From: DASZHJ01 sp035517495
Lineage (GTDB): Bacteria > Pseudomonadota > Alphaproteobacteria > ATCC43930 > CGMCC-115725
Direction of reading: 5' to 3'
Assembly: GCA_035517495.1 (NCBI GenBank)
Contig: DATIYT010000117.1
Span: forward strand, 1 to 64,000
Length of the DNA stretch: 64,000 bases
The notes under the pieces were generated by a model. It was not told the origin of the DNA. It did no database searches and saw only the letters and a program-made list of their open reading frames with translations. Position numbers and translations under genes: made by a program. This document shows positions 7,931 through 15,696 of the stretch, one piece after another. Within the stretch, counting starts at the first letter, position 1. Each line of letters begins with the position of its first letter.

Positions 7931-8296
7931 ATGCAGAGCAGGGAAAAGCGACTGTTCGCGCGGCGCAAGCGGCGCGTCAGACACGATATCGGCACAGTTG
8001 CGATCGGGCGTCCGCGGCTTTCGGTGTTTCGCTCGTCGCTGCACATCTACGCGCAGGTGATCGACGATGAAAGCGGCCGCACCCTTGCGGCGGCATCCTC
8101 GCTCGAAAAGCAGCTGCGCGAGGCGCTGAAGAGCGGCGCCAACATCGCGGCGGCGGCGGCGGTGGGCAAGCTGGTCGCGGAACGCGCCAAGGCGGCCGGC
8201 GTCGAGGCGGTCGTTTTCGACCGTGGCGGTTATATTTTCCACGGCCGGGTCAAGGCTCTTGCCGACGCGGCCCGCGAGGGTGGACTTAACTTCTAG
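7931..8296 (+). CDS. rplR: 50S ribosomal protein L18
   Basis: This 121-residue protein contains the basic N-terminus RRKRRVRHDIG, the RPRLSVFRSSLHIYAQVIDDESGRTLAAAS core and the ending VVFDRGGYIFHGRVKALADAAREGGLNF. L18 binds 5S rRNA with L5 in the central protuberance. It starts 14 bases after rplF behind GGGGCAACGAGCG and ends 11 before rpsE. Length is normal. Confidence 0.98.
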   Translation: MQSREKRLFARRKRRVRHDIGTVAIGRPRLSVFRSSLHIYAQVIDDESGRTLAAASSLEKQLREALKSGANIAAAAAVGKLVAERAKAAGVEAVVFDRGGYIFHGRVKALADAAREGGLNF

Positions 8297-8307
8297 GAAT
8301 TAGGGAC

Positions 8308-8925
8308 ATGGCAGCTCCAGAGACAGGTCAACGTTCCCGCGAGGGCGGTCAGAGGTCGCGCCGCGGCCGCGGTGATGGTGAGCGCCAGCCGCGCGACCGG
8401 GATCGCGACCGCGAAGAGGGCGAATTCGTCGAGAAGCTGGTCGGCATCAACCGTGTTGCCAAGGTGGTGAAGGGCGGTCGCCGTTTCGGCTTCGCGGCCA
8501 TCGTCGTCGTCGGGGACAGCAAGGGGCGTGTCGGCTATGGTTCCGGCAAGGCGCGCGAGGTTCCAGAGGCGATCCGCAAGGCGACCGATCAGGCCCGCCG
8601 CTCGATGGTGCGCGTGCCCCTGCGCGAGGGGCGGACGCTCCATCATGACATCATCGGCTACTACGGCGCCGGTGAAGTGGTGCTGCGCGCGGCCCCGCAG
8701 GGCACCGGCATCATCGCGGGCGGTCCGATGCGGGCGATCTTCGAGGCGCTCGGCGTTCAGGACGTGGTCGCGAAATCGATCGGCACCTCCAATCCGCACA
8801 ACATGATCAAGGCCACCTTTGATGCGCTCTCGCGTTCGGTCAGTCCGCGCACGGTCGCGACCCGCCGCGGCAAGAAGGTCAGCGATATCATTCGCGGCCG
8901 CGAGAGCAATGAGGCCCGGGAGTAG
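8308..8925 (+). CDS. rpsE: 30S ribosomal protein S5 with charged N-terminal extension
   Basis: The S5 core starts at about residue 40 (EFVEKLVGINRVAKVVKGGRRFGF) and includes the double-stranded-RNA-binding-like domain and VVGDSKGRVGYGSGKA. Before it lies a stretch of about 38 residues made mostly of Arg, Asp, Gly and Gln. Such leaders occur in alphaproteobacterial S5. S5 affects decoding accuracy and forms part of the mRNA entry site. The total of 205 residues compares with 167 in E. coli. It ends five bases before rpmD. Confidence 0.97.
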   Translation: MAAPETGQRSREGGQRSRRGRGDGERQPRDRDRDREEGEFVEKLVGINRVAKVVKGGRRFGFAAIVVVGDSKGRVGYGSGKAREVPEAIRKATDQARRSMVRVPLREGRTLHHDIIGYYGAGEVVLRAAPQGTGIIAGGPMRAIFEALGVQDVVAKSIGTSNPHNMIKATFDALSRSVSPRTVATRRGKKVSDIIRGRESNEARE

Positions 8926-8930
8926 AGGCG

Positions 8931-9176
8931 ATGGCCGAGAAGGCAAGCAAGCCCAAGGCGAAATCGACTCGGGCGGCGCCCAAGAAGACGCCCTCCAAGA
9001 CCGTCAAGGTGACGCAGGTTCGCAGTCCCGCCGGCCGCTACGCCTATCAGCGCGCGACCCTGAAGGGATTGGGGCTCGACAAGATGAACCGCAGCCGCGT
9101 GCTTGAGGACACACCCGCCGTTCGCGGCATGATCGAGCGGGTAAAACATCTTATCCGCGTCGAGTCGGTCGCTTGA
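8931..9176 (+). CDS. rpmD: 50S ribosomal protein L30 with basic N-terminal extension
   Basis: The L30 core begins near residue 24 (VKVTQVRSPAGR) and continues with YQRATLKGLGLDKMNRSRVLEDTPAVRGMIERVKHLIRV. L30 proteins are normally about 60 residues. Here 81 are predicted because of a leader dominated by Lys, Ala, Ser and Pro. The ATG is preceded by AGTAGAGGCG at a good distance, and no alternative start lies close to the core, so the extension is probably real. L30 is a small surface protein of the large subunit. Confidence 0.94.
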   Translation: MAEKASKPKAKSTRAAPKKTPSKTVKVTQVRSPAGRYAYQRATLKGLGLDKMNRSRVLEDTPAVRGMIERVKHLIRVESVA

Positions 9177-9237
9177 GCCGGCGCGGCGTCGTTCCTATCT
9201 AGAGGGGACGGGCCGGAGGCGCGAGGCAGGTCATATC

Positions 9238-9918
9238 ATGAAGCTCAACGAAATCCGGGATAACGAGGGCGCCCATTACCGTTACAAGCGGCTGGGCCGT
9301 GGCATCGGCTCCGGCAAGGGCAAGACCAGTGCCCGCGGCGGCAAGGGCCAGACCGCGCGCACCGGCGTTGCCCTCAACGGTTTCGAGGGCGGCCAGACCC
9401 CGCTGCATCGCCGCATTCCCAAGCGTGGCTTTCGCCGCGTGGAATTTCGGCCCGTTTACTATGTGGTGAATTTGGATCGGTTGCAGAGTGCGCTCGACGC
9501 GGGCAAGCTCAAGGGTGATCAAAAGATCGATGCGGCGGCACTTGTCCAAGCGGGCTTGCTGCGCCGGGCAGGCGATGGCGTGCGGCTCCTCGCCAAGGGG
9601 GAAATCAAATCGGCGCTGACGCTCGAGGTGGCTGGCGCATCCAAGGCGGCGATCGCGGCCGTTGAGAAGGCGGGCGGCAAGGTGGTGGTGACGACGCCGC
9701 CCAAGCCTGAGACGAAACCCGAGGCGAAGGCAAAGGGTGCCAAGGCACCCGAGGCTAATGCGGCGGTGGAGAAGGCGCCCAAGCCTGACGCGAAGCCCGA
9801 GGCAAAGGCAAAGGGCGCCAAGGCCCCCGATGCCAAAGCACCCGAGGCCAAGGAAACCGGGGCTAAGAAGCCCAAGGCCAAGGCACCCGGGGCCAAGGGA
9901 ACCGGGTCCAAGGCATAA
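9238..9918 (+). CDS. rplO: 50S ribosomal protein L15 with long repeated C-terminal tail
   Basis: The L15 core covers about residues 1-150: MKLNEIRDNEGAHYRYKRLGRGIGSGKGKTSARGGKGQTART, GGQTPLHRRIPKRGF and the Ala-rich C-terminal domain. The protein then continues for about 75 residues of Lys, Ala, Pro, Glu and Gly to 226; the usual length is 145-165. Two 26-residue units, starting near 9700 and 9778, repeat with few changes (PKPETKPEAKAKGAKAPEA and PKPDAKPEAKAKGAKAPDA). A third block of shorter KAPGAKG-like repeats follows. The frame stays open and codon use stays GC-rich, so the tail appears to be translated. Confidence 0.95.
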   Translation: MKLNEIRDNEGAHYRYKRLGRGIGSGKGKTSARGGKGQTARTGVALNGFEGGQTPLHRRIPKRGFRRVEFRPVYYVVNLDRLQSALDAGKLKGDQKIDAAALVQAGLLRRAGDGVRLLAKGEIKSALTLEVAGASKAAIAAVEKAGGKVVVTTPPKPETKPEAKAKGAKAPEANAAVEKAPKPDAKPEAKAKGAKAPDAKAPEAKETGAKKPKAKAPGAKGTGSKA

Positions 9919-9955
9919 ACGAGGCGGGCTCGGGCGAGCCCGAGGGATGGGTTAG

Positions 9956-11296
9956 ATGGCTTCTGCCGCCGAGCAACTTGCATCCAACTTCAATCTTGGC
10001 GCCTTCGCCAAGGCGACCGAGCTCAAAAAACGGATCTGGTTCACCTTGGGCGCGCTGGTTGTATACCGGCTCGGGACGTATATCCCGCTTCCAGGCATCG
10101 ATCCCTCGATTCTCGCCCAGATCATGAAAAGCAATTCGGGCGGCATCCTCGACATGTTCGACATGTTCTCGGGCGGGGCGCTCGGGCGCATGACGATCTT
10201 CGCGCTCACGATCATGCCGTACATCTCTTCCTCGATCATCGTGCAGCTCATGACGGCAGTTTCGCCGACGCTCGAGGCGCTCAAGAAGGAAGGCGAGGCC
10301 GGACGCAAGAAGCTCAACCAGTACACGCGCTACGGCACCGTGGGCCTCGCGGCGCTGCAGGCTTATGGGATTGCCGCGGGACTTGAGGGGATGCGCAGCC
10401 AGTTCGGCTCTCCGGTGATAGACCCCGGCTTGTTCTTCCGGCTTACCAGCATGATCACGCTGACGGGCGGCACGGTGTTCTTGATGTGGCTTGGCGAGCA
10501 AATCACCGCGCGCGGCGTCGGCAACGGCATCTCGCTGATCATCTTTACCGGCATCGTTGCGCGCCTGCCAACCGCCATGGCGCAGCTCCTGGAGTTGAGC
10601 CGCACCGGCTCGCTCTCGGGATTTACCGTCATCTTCTTCCTGGTTTTGGCGATCGGGGTGATCACCTTCATCGTCTTCATGGAGCGCGCGCAGCGCCGCA
10701 TCCTCGTGCAGTATCCCAAGCGCCAGGTGGGCAACAAGATGTTCGGCGGCGAGGCTTCGCACCTGCCGCTGAAGCTCAACAGCTCCGGCGTCATCCCGCC
10801 GATCTTCGCCTCCTCGCTTCTGCTGCTGCCGGCCACCATCGCCAATTTCAATGCGGGCTCCGGCGGCATCTTGAGCGACATCGCGGCATATTTGGGACGC
10901 GGCAAGCCGCTCTACCTCGTGCTCTATGCGGCGCTGATCATTTTCTTTTGCTTCTTCTACACGGCGGTGGTGTTCAATCCGACCGAGACCGCGGACAATC
11001 TGCGCAAGTATGGCGGGTTCGTGCCGGGAATCCGGCCCGGCAAGAATACTGCCGACTATCTGGACTATGTGCTGACGCGATTGACCGTGGTCGGCGCGCT
11101 CTACCTTACGGCGGTCTGCCTGCTGCCGGAGTACCTGATCTCCGAGTTCACCATCCCATTCTACTTCGGCGGCACCAGCCTGCTGATCGTCGTGAGCGTC
11201 ACCATGGATACGGTGGCGCAGATCCACTCGCATCTGCTCGCGCATCAGTACGAGGGCCTGATCAAGAAGGCCAAACTGCGTGGGAGACGCGGGTGA
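9956..11296 (+). CDS. secY: Preprotein translocase channel subunit SecY
   Basis: SecY is the ten-helix core of the inner-membrane Sec channel. The 446-residue protein begins MASAAEQLASNFNLGAFAKATELKKRIWFTLGALVVYRLG. It has the periplasmic/TM2 region GGALGRMTIFALTIMPYISSSIIVQL, the cytosolic loop ERAQRRILVQYPKR that contacts SecA and ribosomes, and NPTETADNLRKYGGFVPGIRPG between late helices. Length is typical. It lies 37 bases after rplO, as usual for spc operons, and shares four bases (GTGA) with adk. Confidence 0.98.
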   Translation: MASAAEQLASNFNLGAFAKATELKKRIWFTLGALVVYRLGTYIPLPGIDPSILAQIMKSNSGGILDMFDMFSGGALGRMTIFALTIMPYISSSIIVQLMTAVSPTLEALKKEGEAGRKKLNQYTRYGTVGLAALQAYGIAAGLEGMRSQFGSPVIDPGLFFRLTSMITLTGGTVFLMWLGEQITARGVGNGISLIIFTGIVARLPTAMAQLLELSRTGSLSGFTVIFFLVLAIGVITFIVFMERAQRRILVQYPKRQVGNKMFGGEASHLPLKLNSSGVIPPIFASSLLLLPATIANFNAGSGGILSDIAAYLGRGKPLYLVLYAALIIFFCFFYTAVVFNPTETADNLRKYGGFVPGIRPGKNTADYLDYVLTRLTVVGALYLTAVCLLPEYLISEFTIPFYFGGTSLLIVVSVTMDTVAQIHSHLLAHQYEGLIKKAKLRGRRG

Positions 11297-11946
11297 ATTT
11301 GATATTGCTGGGTCCCCCAGGCGCCGGAAAGGGGACCCAGGCAAAGCGTCTTGAGGAAGCGCACGAGCTGGTTCAGCTTTCGACTGGCGACATGCTGCGC
11401 GCCGAGCGCAACTCCGGCAGCGAGTTGGGCCGTCAGGTCCAGGCGATCATGGACAGTGGCCACCTGGTCTCCGACGACGTCATGATCGCCATGATCGAGA
11501 AGCGGATTGCCGCTCCCGATTGCGCCAAGGGATTCATCCTCGACGGCTTTCCGCGCACTGTGCGTCAAGCCGAGGCGCTCGACGCCATGCTGGCGCGGCG
11601 CGGCATCAAGCTCGACCATGTGATCGAAATCGCGGTCGACGATGCGGCCCTGATCGATCGTATTACCGGACGGTTTTCCTGCAGTCGCTGTGGCGCCAGC
11701 TATCACGACCGCTACAAGCTGCCCAAGGTCGAGGGCGTGTGCGACGTCTGCGGCAGCCGCAACTTCGTGCGCCGCGCGGACGACAATCCGGAAACGGTGG
11801 CCGCCCGTCTCGAAGCCTACCACGATCAAACCGCGCCGATACTGCCCTACTACCGCGCGCGCGGCGTGCTGCGCCAGGTAGACGGAATGGCGGATATCGA
11901 TCAGGTCACGCGCGAGATTGAGACGATCTTAACCATTAATAATTGA
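11293..11946 (+). CDS. adk: Adenylate kinase with zinc-finger LID
   Basis: This enzyme interconverts ATP plus AMP and two ADP in the cytoplasm. A GTG start at 11293 overlaps the secY stop by four bases and gives 217 residues beginning with the P-loop NLILLGPPGAGKGTQA. The AMP-binding segment (LSTGDMLRAE) and DGFPRTVRQAEAL are present. The LID domain has two Cys-x2-Cys pairs (CSRCG and CDVCG), so it is the zinc-type long form. The secY-adk coupling is common in this class. Confidence 0.97.
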   Translation: MNLILLGPPGAGKGTQAKRLEEAHELVQLSTGDMLRAERNSGSELGRQVQAIMDSGHLVSDDVMIAMIEKRIAAPDCAKGFILDGFPRTVRQAEALDAMLARRGIKLDHVIEIAVDDAALIDRITGRFSCSRCGASYHDRYKLPKVEGVCDVCGSRNFVRRADDNPETVAARLEAYHDQTAPILPYYRARGVLRQVDGMADIDQVTREIETILTINN

Positions 11947-11957
11947 GGTAAGAGTGG

Positions 11958-11985
11958 TTGACTTCTGAAACTTTGTTTCTATAAT
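11958..11985 (+). promoter_or_regulatory. Near-consensus sigma-70 promoter for rpsM-rpsK-rpoA-rplQ
   Basis: TTGACT (11958-11963) and TATAAT (11980-11985) are separated by 16 bases, 12 bases after the adk stop and about 75 before the rpsM start. Five of six -35 bases and all -10 bases match the housekeeping consensus. The stretch between them is locally AT-rich in a GC-rich context. It should give the alpha operon its own start site in addition to read-through from spc. Confidence 0.82.
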
Positions 11986-12059
11986 GCGCGCCCTTGGGCT
12001 CCCTGGCGGCGTCTTGTCGAGTCATGCCAAAAACCGAATAACTTCAAGGAGATACGCAG

Positions 12060-12440
12060 GTGGCGCGTATTGCCGGCGTCAACATTCCTAGTCAGAAGCG
12101 GGTCCCGATCGGATTAACCTATATTCACGGGATCGGCCGCACCTCTGCGGAGAAAATCTGCGCGGCTACGGGGATCGACCCGCAGCGCCGCGTGCACGAA
12201 CTCACCGACGACGAGGTGCTGCGGATCCGCGAGCAGATTGAGCGGAACTACCAGGTCGAAGGCGATCTGCGCCGCATGGTGGCGATGAACATCAAGCGCC
12301 TGATGGACCTGGGCTGCTATCGGGGACTTCGGCACCGCAAGGGACTGCCGGTGCGCGGCCAACGTACCCACACCAACGCTCGCACCCGCAAGGGCCCAGC
12401 GCGGCCCATCGCGGGCAAGAAGACAGTCGTCAAGAAATAG
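12060..12440 (+). CDS. rpsM: 30S ribosomal protein S13
   Basis: The 126-residue protein starts with GTG behind CAAGGAGATACGCAG, a strong ribosome binding site. It has ARIAGVNIPSQKRVPIGLTYIHGIGRTSAEKICAATGI, then RLMDLGCYRGLRHRKGLPVRGQRTHTNARTRKGPARPIAGKK. S13 bridges the 30S head to the 50S subunit and contacts P-site tRNA. It is the first gene of the alpha operon and has its own upstream promoter. No ATG lies near the conserved N-terminus. Confidence 0.97.
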   Translation: MARIAGVNIPSQKRVPIGLTYIHGIGRTSAEKICAATGIDPQRRVHELTDDEVLRIREQIERNYQVEGDLRRMVAMNIKRLMDLGCYRGLRHRKGLPVRGQRTHTNARTRKGPARPIAGKKTVVKK

Positions 12441-12461
12441 CGGAAGGACGAGGGTATTCTC

Positions 12462-12890
12462 ATGGCGACAAAGCCTGCCGCCGCCGCCAGCACCAGCGCC
12501 GCCGCGGGGACCGCGCCGCGCTTGCGTCGGCGTGAGCGGAAAAACATCACATCGGGGGTGGCACATGTGAACGCCACCTTTAACAACACGATGATCACCA
12601 TCACCGATGCCCAGGGCAACACCATCGCCTGGTCGTCGGCGGGCAGCATGGGCTTCAAGGGTTCGCGCAAGTCGACGCCTTACGCCGCGCAGATGGCGGC
12701 CGAGGATGCGGGACGCAAGGCCATGGAGCACGGCATGCGGACGCTTGAAGTGGAGGTAAAGGGGCCTGGCTCGGGACGCGAATCGGCGCTGCGGGCCTTG
12801 CAAACCGTGGGTTTCACCGTGACGTCGATCCGCGACGTGACGGCGATCCCGCACAATGGCTGCCGGCCGCCCAAGCGGCGCCGGGTATAA
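12462..12890 (+). CDS. rpsK: 30S ribosomal protein S11
   Basis: At 142 residues, S11 here has an Ala/Thr-rich leader of about 20 residues. The core follows: KNITSGVAHVNATFNNTMITITDAQGNTIAWSSAGSMGFKGSRKSTPYAAQMAAEDAG, ending with HNGCRPPKRRRV. S11 sits on the platform near the E-site and the anti-Shine-Dalgarno region. It lies 21 bases after rpsM and is followed by 124 bases of leader before rpoA. Confidence 0.98.
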   Translation: MATKPAAAASTSAAAGTAPRLRRRERKNITSGVAHVNATFNNTMITITDAQGNTIAWSSAGSMGFKGSRKSTPYAAQMAAEDAGRKAMEHGMRTLEVEVKGPGSGRESALRALQTVGFTVTSIRDVTAIPHNGCRPPKRRRV

Positions 12891-13014
12891 CCAATTTTTC
12901 GCGACGGGCTCAAGCCCGCGCGAGTCGGGAATGGAGGGCGCGCGGTCCGGCGTTGCTGCCGGCGAAGGTCGTTCCCGGTTTCACACTCTCATTGGCGAGG
13001 CTCGCGTTAGACGC

Positions 13015-14046
13015 ATGAAGAACAGCCCGGTCATCCAAAAGAATTGGCAAGCGCTCATCAAACCGAAGCAGCTGGCGGTGGAGCCCGGCGACGATCCCAG
13101 ACGGGTCGCGACCGTGGTTGCCGAGCCGCTGGAACGCGGCTTTGGACTGACGCTTGGCAATGCGCTCCGGCGCGTGCTGCTGTCGTCGCTGCACGGCGCC
13201 GCCATCACCTCGATGCAGATCGAGGGCGTGCTGCACGAGTTCTCTTCGATCCCCGGCGTGCTCGAGGACGTGACCGACATCGTCCTCAACGTCAAGGGCA
13301 TCGCGCTGAGGATGCACGGCGAAGGCCCGAAACGCATGCGGCTGCGCGCCCAGGGCCCGACCGAAGTGCGAGCGTCGGCGATCGAGACCGGCCACGACAT
13401 CGAGATCATGAATCCCGATCAGCTCATCTGCACGCTCGACAAGGGCGCCAAGATGGCGATCGAGTTCTCGGTCGACAGCGGCAAGGGTTACGTGCCGGCA
13501 TCGCTGAACCGGCCGGAGGACGCGCCGATCGGCTTGATCCCGGTCGATGCGCTGTTCAGTCCGGTGCGCAAGGTCGCCTACAAGGTCGAGAACACCCGTG
13601 TCGGCCAGGTGACCGACTACGACAAGCTCTCGATGCGGATCGAAACCAATGGGGCCGTGGCACCCGAGGATGCCGTGGCGCTGGCCGCGCGCATCTTGCA
13701 GGACCAGCTCCAGCTCTTCATCAACTTCGAGGAGCCGCGCGCCGCGGTCGAGACCGAGGTGCCGAGCGAGCTTCCCTTCAACAAGAACCTGCTGCGCAAG
13801 GTCGACGAGCTCGAGCTCTCGGTGCGTTCGGCCAACTGCCTCAAGAATGACAACATCGTTTACATCGGCGATCTCGTGCAGAAGACCGAGGCGGAGATGC
13901 TGCGGACCCCGAATTTTGGCCGCAAATCCTTGAACGAGATCAAGGAGGTCTTGGCGCAGATGGGGCTCCATCTCGGCATGGAAATCCCCAATTGGCCGCC
14001 GGAGAATATCGAGGACCTCGCCAAGCGGCTCGAAGAGCCCTACTGA
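13015..14046 (+). CDS. rpoA: RNA polymerase alpha subunit
   Basis: The start at 13015 (MKNSPVIQKNWQALIKPKQL) gives 343 residues. The open frame extends upstream but without similarity. The N-terminal domain, residues 1 to about 240, holds the assembly signature LERGFGLTLGNALRRVLLSSLHGAAI. After a short linker comes the C-terminal domain with LELSVRSANCLKNDNIVYIGDLVQKTEAEMLRTPNFGRKSLNEIKEVL, which contacts UP elements and activators. It is the third gene of the alpha operon, 22 bases before rplQ. Confidence 0.98.
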   Translation: MKNSPVIQKNWQALIKPKQLAVEPGDDPRRVATVVAEPLERGFGLTLGNALRRVLLSSLHGAAITSMQIEGVLHEFSSIPGVLEDVTDIVLNVKGIALRMHGEGPKRMRLRAQGPTEVRASAIETGHDIEIMNPDQLICTLDKGAKMAIEFSVDSGKGYVPASLNRPEDAPIGLIPVDALFSPVRKVAYKVENTRVGQVTDYDKLSMRIETNGAVAPEDAVALAARILQDQLQLFINFEEPRAAVETEVPSELPFNKNLLRKVDELELSVRSANCLKNDNIVYIGDLVQKTEAEMLRTPNFGRKSLNEIKEVLAQMGLHLGMEIPNWPPENIEDLAKRLEEPY

Positions 14047-14067
14047 GATCGGGAAGGGACCGCTCCC

Positions 14068-14493
14068 ATGCGCCATCGCGTCGGCGGCCGCAAGCTCGGC
14101 CGCACCAGCTCCCATCGCAAGGCGATGTTCGACAATCTCTGCCATGCGCTGCTCAAGCATGAGCAGATCCGCACGACCTTGCCCAAGGCCAAGGATTTGC
14201 GGCCGGTCGTGGAGCGGCTGATCACGCTTGGCAAGCGTGGCGGGCTGCACGCCAGGCGCCAGGCGCTCGCGACCCTGCAGGATACAAAGGTAGTGGAGAA
14301 GCTCTTCACCACCTTGGCGGAGCGCTACAAGGATCGCGCCGGCGGCTACACACGCATCATCAAGGCGGGGTTCCGCCATGGCGACGCGGCGTCGATGGCG
14401 CTGATCGAACTGATCGAGCGCGACGTCGACGCGAAGGGCAAGGATTCCGGACCCGTCGAGACCGAGGAAGAGGGTGAGGCCGAGGCGGCGTAG
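14068..14493 (+). CDS. rplQ: 50S ribosomal protein L17
   Basis: The 141-residue protein begins MRHRVGGRKLGRTSSHRKAMFDNLCHALLKHEQIRTTLPKAKDLRPVVERLITL, a complete L17 N-terminus, and continues with RYKDRAGGYTRIIKAGFRHGDAASMALIELIERD. A Glu-rich tail of about 20 residues follows. L17 lies near the tunnel exit. It closes the ribosomal superoperon. No clear intrinsic terminator was recognised immediately after it. Confidence 0.98.
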   Translation: MRHRVGGRKLGRTSSHRKAMFDNLCHALLKHEQIRTTLPKAKDLRPVVERLITLGKRGGLHARRQALATLQDTKVVEKLFTTLAERYKDRAGGYTRIIKAGFRHGDAASMALIELIERDVDAKGKDSGPVETEEEGEAEAA

Positions 14494-14499
14494 CGACGC

Positions 14500-14982
14500 T
14501 TGGGCTCGGCGGGGCCGCGAAGGGGTCGCCGCGGATTTTTGGCAATTTGCCTGACGATATTGCTCGCCGCTTGCGCCGACGATGCGGACGAGATCGAGGG
14601 GACTCGCACGCCGCTGCCGGATACCGGGAACGGGCTTCCGAGCGTGTCGTTCAGCATGCCCGAGGGCGTGACGATCAGCGAACGTAAGATCGACGCTGGG
14701 GCGCGGCTCTACAACTTCTCGCTCGGCGGTCGCCCGATCCTTGGGCTCTATCTGGGACCCGATCCCAGTTTCAATCCGACGGACGGCGAGCCGGAGGTTC
14801 AGATCGAGTTCGTGGGCGGCCTTCCCGCCAAGACGGTTACCGCCCGTGTGGGCGATCAGTGGTCACGCGACATGCTCGTGCAGTCGCGCGCGCCCGTGTT
14901 TTATCACTTCTTCTATCGCAATCTCCGCGACGGCGACTTGCTCATCGCCGATCACATCATCGGCTCGCTGCACGAACAGTGA
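14500..14982 (+). CDS. Small predicted lipoprotein of unknown function
   Basis: This 160-residue frame starts six bases after rplQ with TTG and opens with a positively charged segment (RRGRRG), a hydrophobic stretch and a lipobox LAAC at about residues 21-24. It therefore looks like a type II signal peptide with the mature protein starting at that Cys. The mature part has alternating hydrophobic residues and an ending like FFYRNLRDGDLLIADHIIG, suggesting a small beta-rich envelope protein. I recognise no family. The TTG is inferred because no ATG precedes the signal peptide. It could be co-transcribed with the alpha operon. Confidence 0.72.
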   Translation: MGSAGPRRGRRGFLAICLTILLAACADDADEIEGTRTPLPDTGNGLPSVSFSMPEGVTISERKIDAGARLYNFSLGGRPILGLYLGPDPSFNPTDGEPEVQIEFVGGLPAKTVTARVGDQWSRDMLVQSRAPVFYHFFYRNLRDGDLLIADHIIGSLHEQ

Positions 14983-15009
14983 GTGTCGCAGAGACTTGAC
15001 CGATCGCGC

Positions 15010-15399
15010 TTACCTCGTCCTCAAACCCAGATACTGCGCCATCGGATTGAAATCACGGTCGTCGTGCAGAAGTGTGTGATCGTTGGCGATGCAAAATGTA
15101 CCGATAATCAGATCAATGGTCTTTCGGATGGTAATGCCGCGAGTCCGCAGGGTGCGAAAGTGTGCCGCGGCCTGAACGGCAAGGCGCGGATTTAGCATCG
15201 AGACAATCTCGAAACGTCGCAAGGCCGTCTCCACCGCACGCGCCTCCCGTTCGCTCTGCAGACCCTGTAGTACCTCGCAAAGAATAATGTCGCCGACCAG
15301 AACCGGTTGATGGCCGATCAGCGAACGCAGTGCGATTACCTTTTGAGTAATTTTGTCGTTCAGATGATCAATCCAAACCGACGTATCTACAACGATCAT
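15010..15399 (-). CDS. vapC: VapC-type PIN-domain ribonuclease toxin
   Basis: The 129-residue protein begins MIVVDTSVWIDHL, the classic PIN opening. The four expected acidic residues are in place: Asp5, Glu42 (CEVLQG), Asp96 (TIDLIIG) and Asp114 (HDDRDF). VapC toxins are magnesium-dependent endoribonucleases, often against tRNA, held inactive by VapB. The ATG overlaps the end of the upstream vapB-like gene by four bases, so the two are coupled. An open frame extends 15 codons upstream but lies inside vapB. Local GC is lower than in neighbouring genes, which suggests acquisition. Confidence 0.93.
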   Translation of the reverse strand: MIVVDTSVWIDHLNDKITQKVIALRSLIGHQPVLVGDIILCEVLQGLQSEREARAVETALRRFEIVSMLNPRLAVQAAAHFRTLRTRGITIRKTIDLIIGTFCIANDHTLLHDDRDFNPMAQYLGLRTR

Positions 15400-15599
15400 C
15401 GCCCACTGCGCCCGAGGCGGCTCCGATCGAGATTGCCACGCCACCGAACCTTCCCTGCCAGGTGCAAGATATCCTCTTGTTCCTTGAGTTTAACCAGGAG
15501 TCGAAGCCCAGCCTCGACAGCGGCTCGCTTGGTTTTCGCGCCGCTAGCGCGGATCGCCTTGGCAATAAGCACGGCGTCGATTTCTATGTTAGTGCGCAT
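15396..15599 (-). CDS. vapB: VapB-type antitoxin
   Basis: This 67-residue protein begins MRTNIEIDAVLIAKAIRASGAKTKRAAVEAGLRLLV, the ribbon-helix-helix type DNA-binding N-terminus of the VapB family that precedes PIN toxins. The remaining 30 residues, with Trp and several Arg, would wrap the toxin. It is upstream of vapC with a four-base overlap, the normal antitoxin-first order. GGGAG lies nine bases before the ATG. The complex probably represses its own promoter through the inverted repeat at 15614-15645. Confidence 0.92.
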   Translation of the reverse strand: MRTNIEIDAVLIAKAIRASGAKTKRAAVEAGLRLLVKLKEQEDILHLAGKVRWRGNLDRSRLGRSGR

Positions 15600-15613
15600 C
15601 TATGATTGCTCCC

Positions 15614-15645
15614 GATGTGTACAGACACACTCTATCATACACATC
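15614..15645 (-). promoter_or_regulatory. Inverted-repeat operator and promoter candidate of vapBC
   Basis: Perfect 8-base arms GATGTGTA (15614-15621) and TACACATC (15638-15645) flank 16 bases, and a nested repeat TGTGT-ACAG-ACACA lies at 15616-15629. On the - strand a TATGAT -10-like hexamer falls within the repeat at 15634-15639. This begins 15 bases upstream of the vapB start. The arrangement fits autorepression by the VapBC complex, which is typical of the family; binding itself is inferred. Confidence 0.68.
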
Positions 15646-15696
15646 AAAAAATGGAACGCGAATTGGTCGCGGCCTGTTAGCTGCTGTGTGTCCAGT

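Noticed and set aside
9863..11344. 493-codon open frame on the - strand
   Set aside because: Antisense to secY and the rplO tail, with no recognisable protein features.
12910..14379. 489-codon open frame on the - strand
   Set aside because: It is antisense to rpoA and rplQ, has His/Arg/Leu-rich shadow composition and no domain; long antisense frames are expected in such GC-rich genes.
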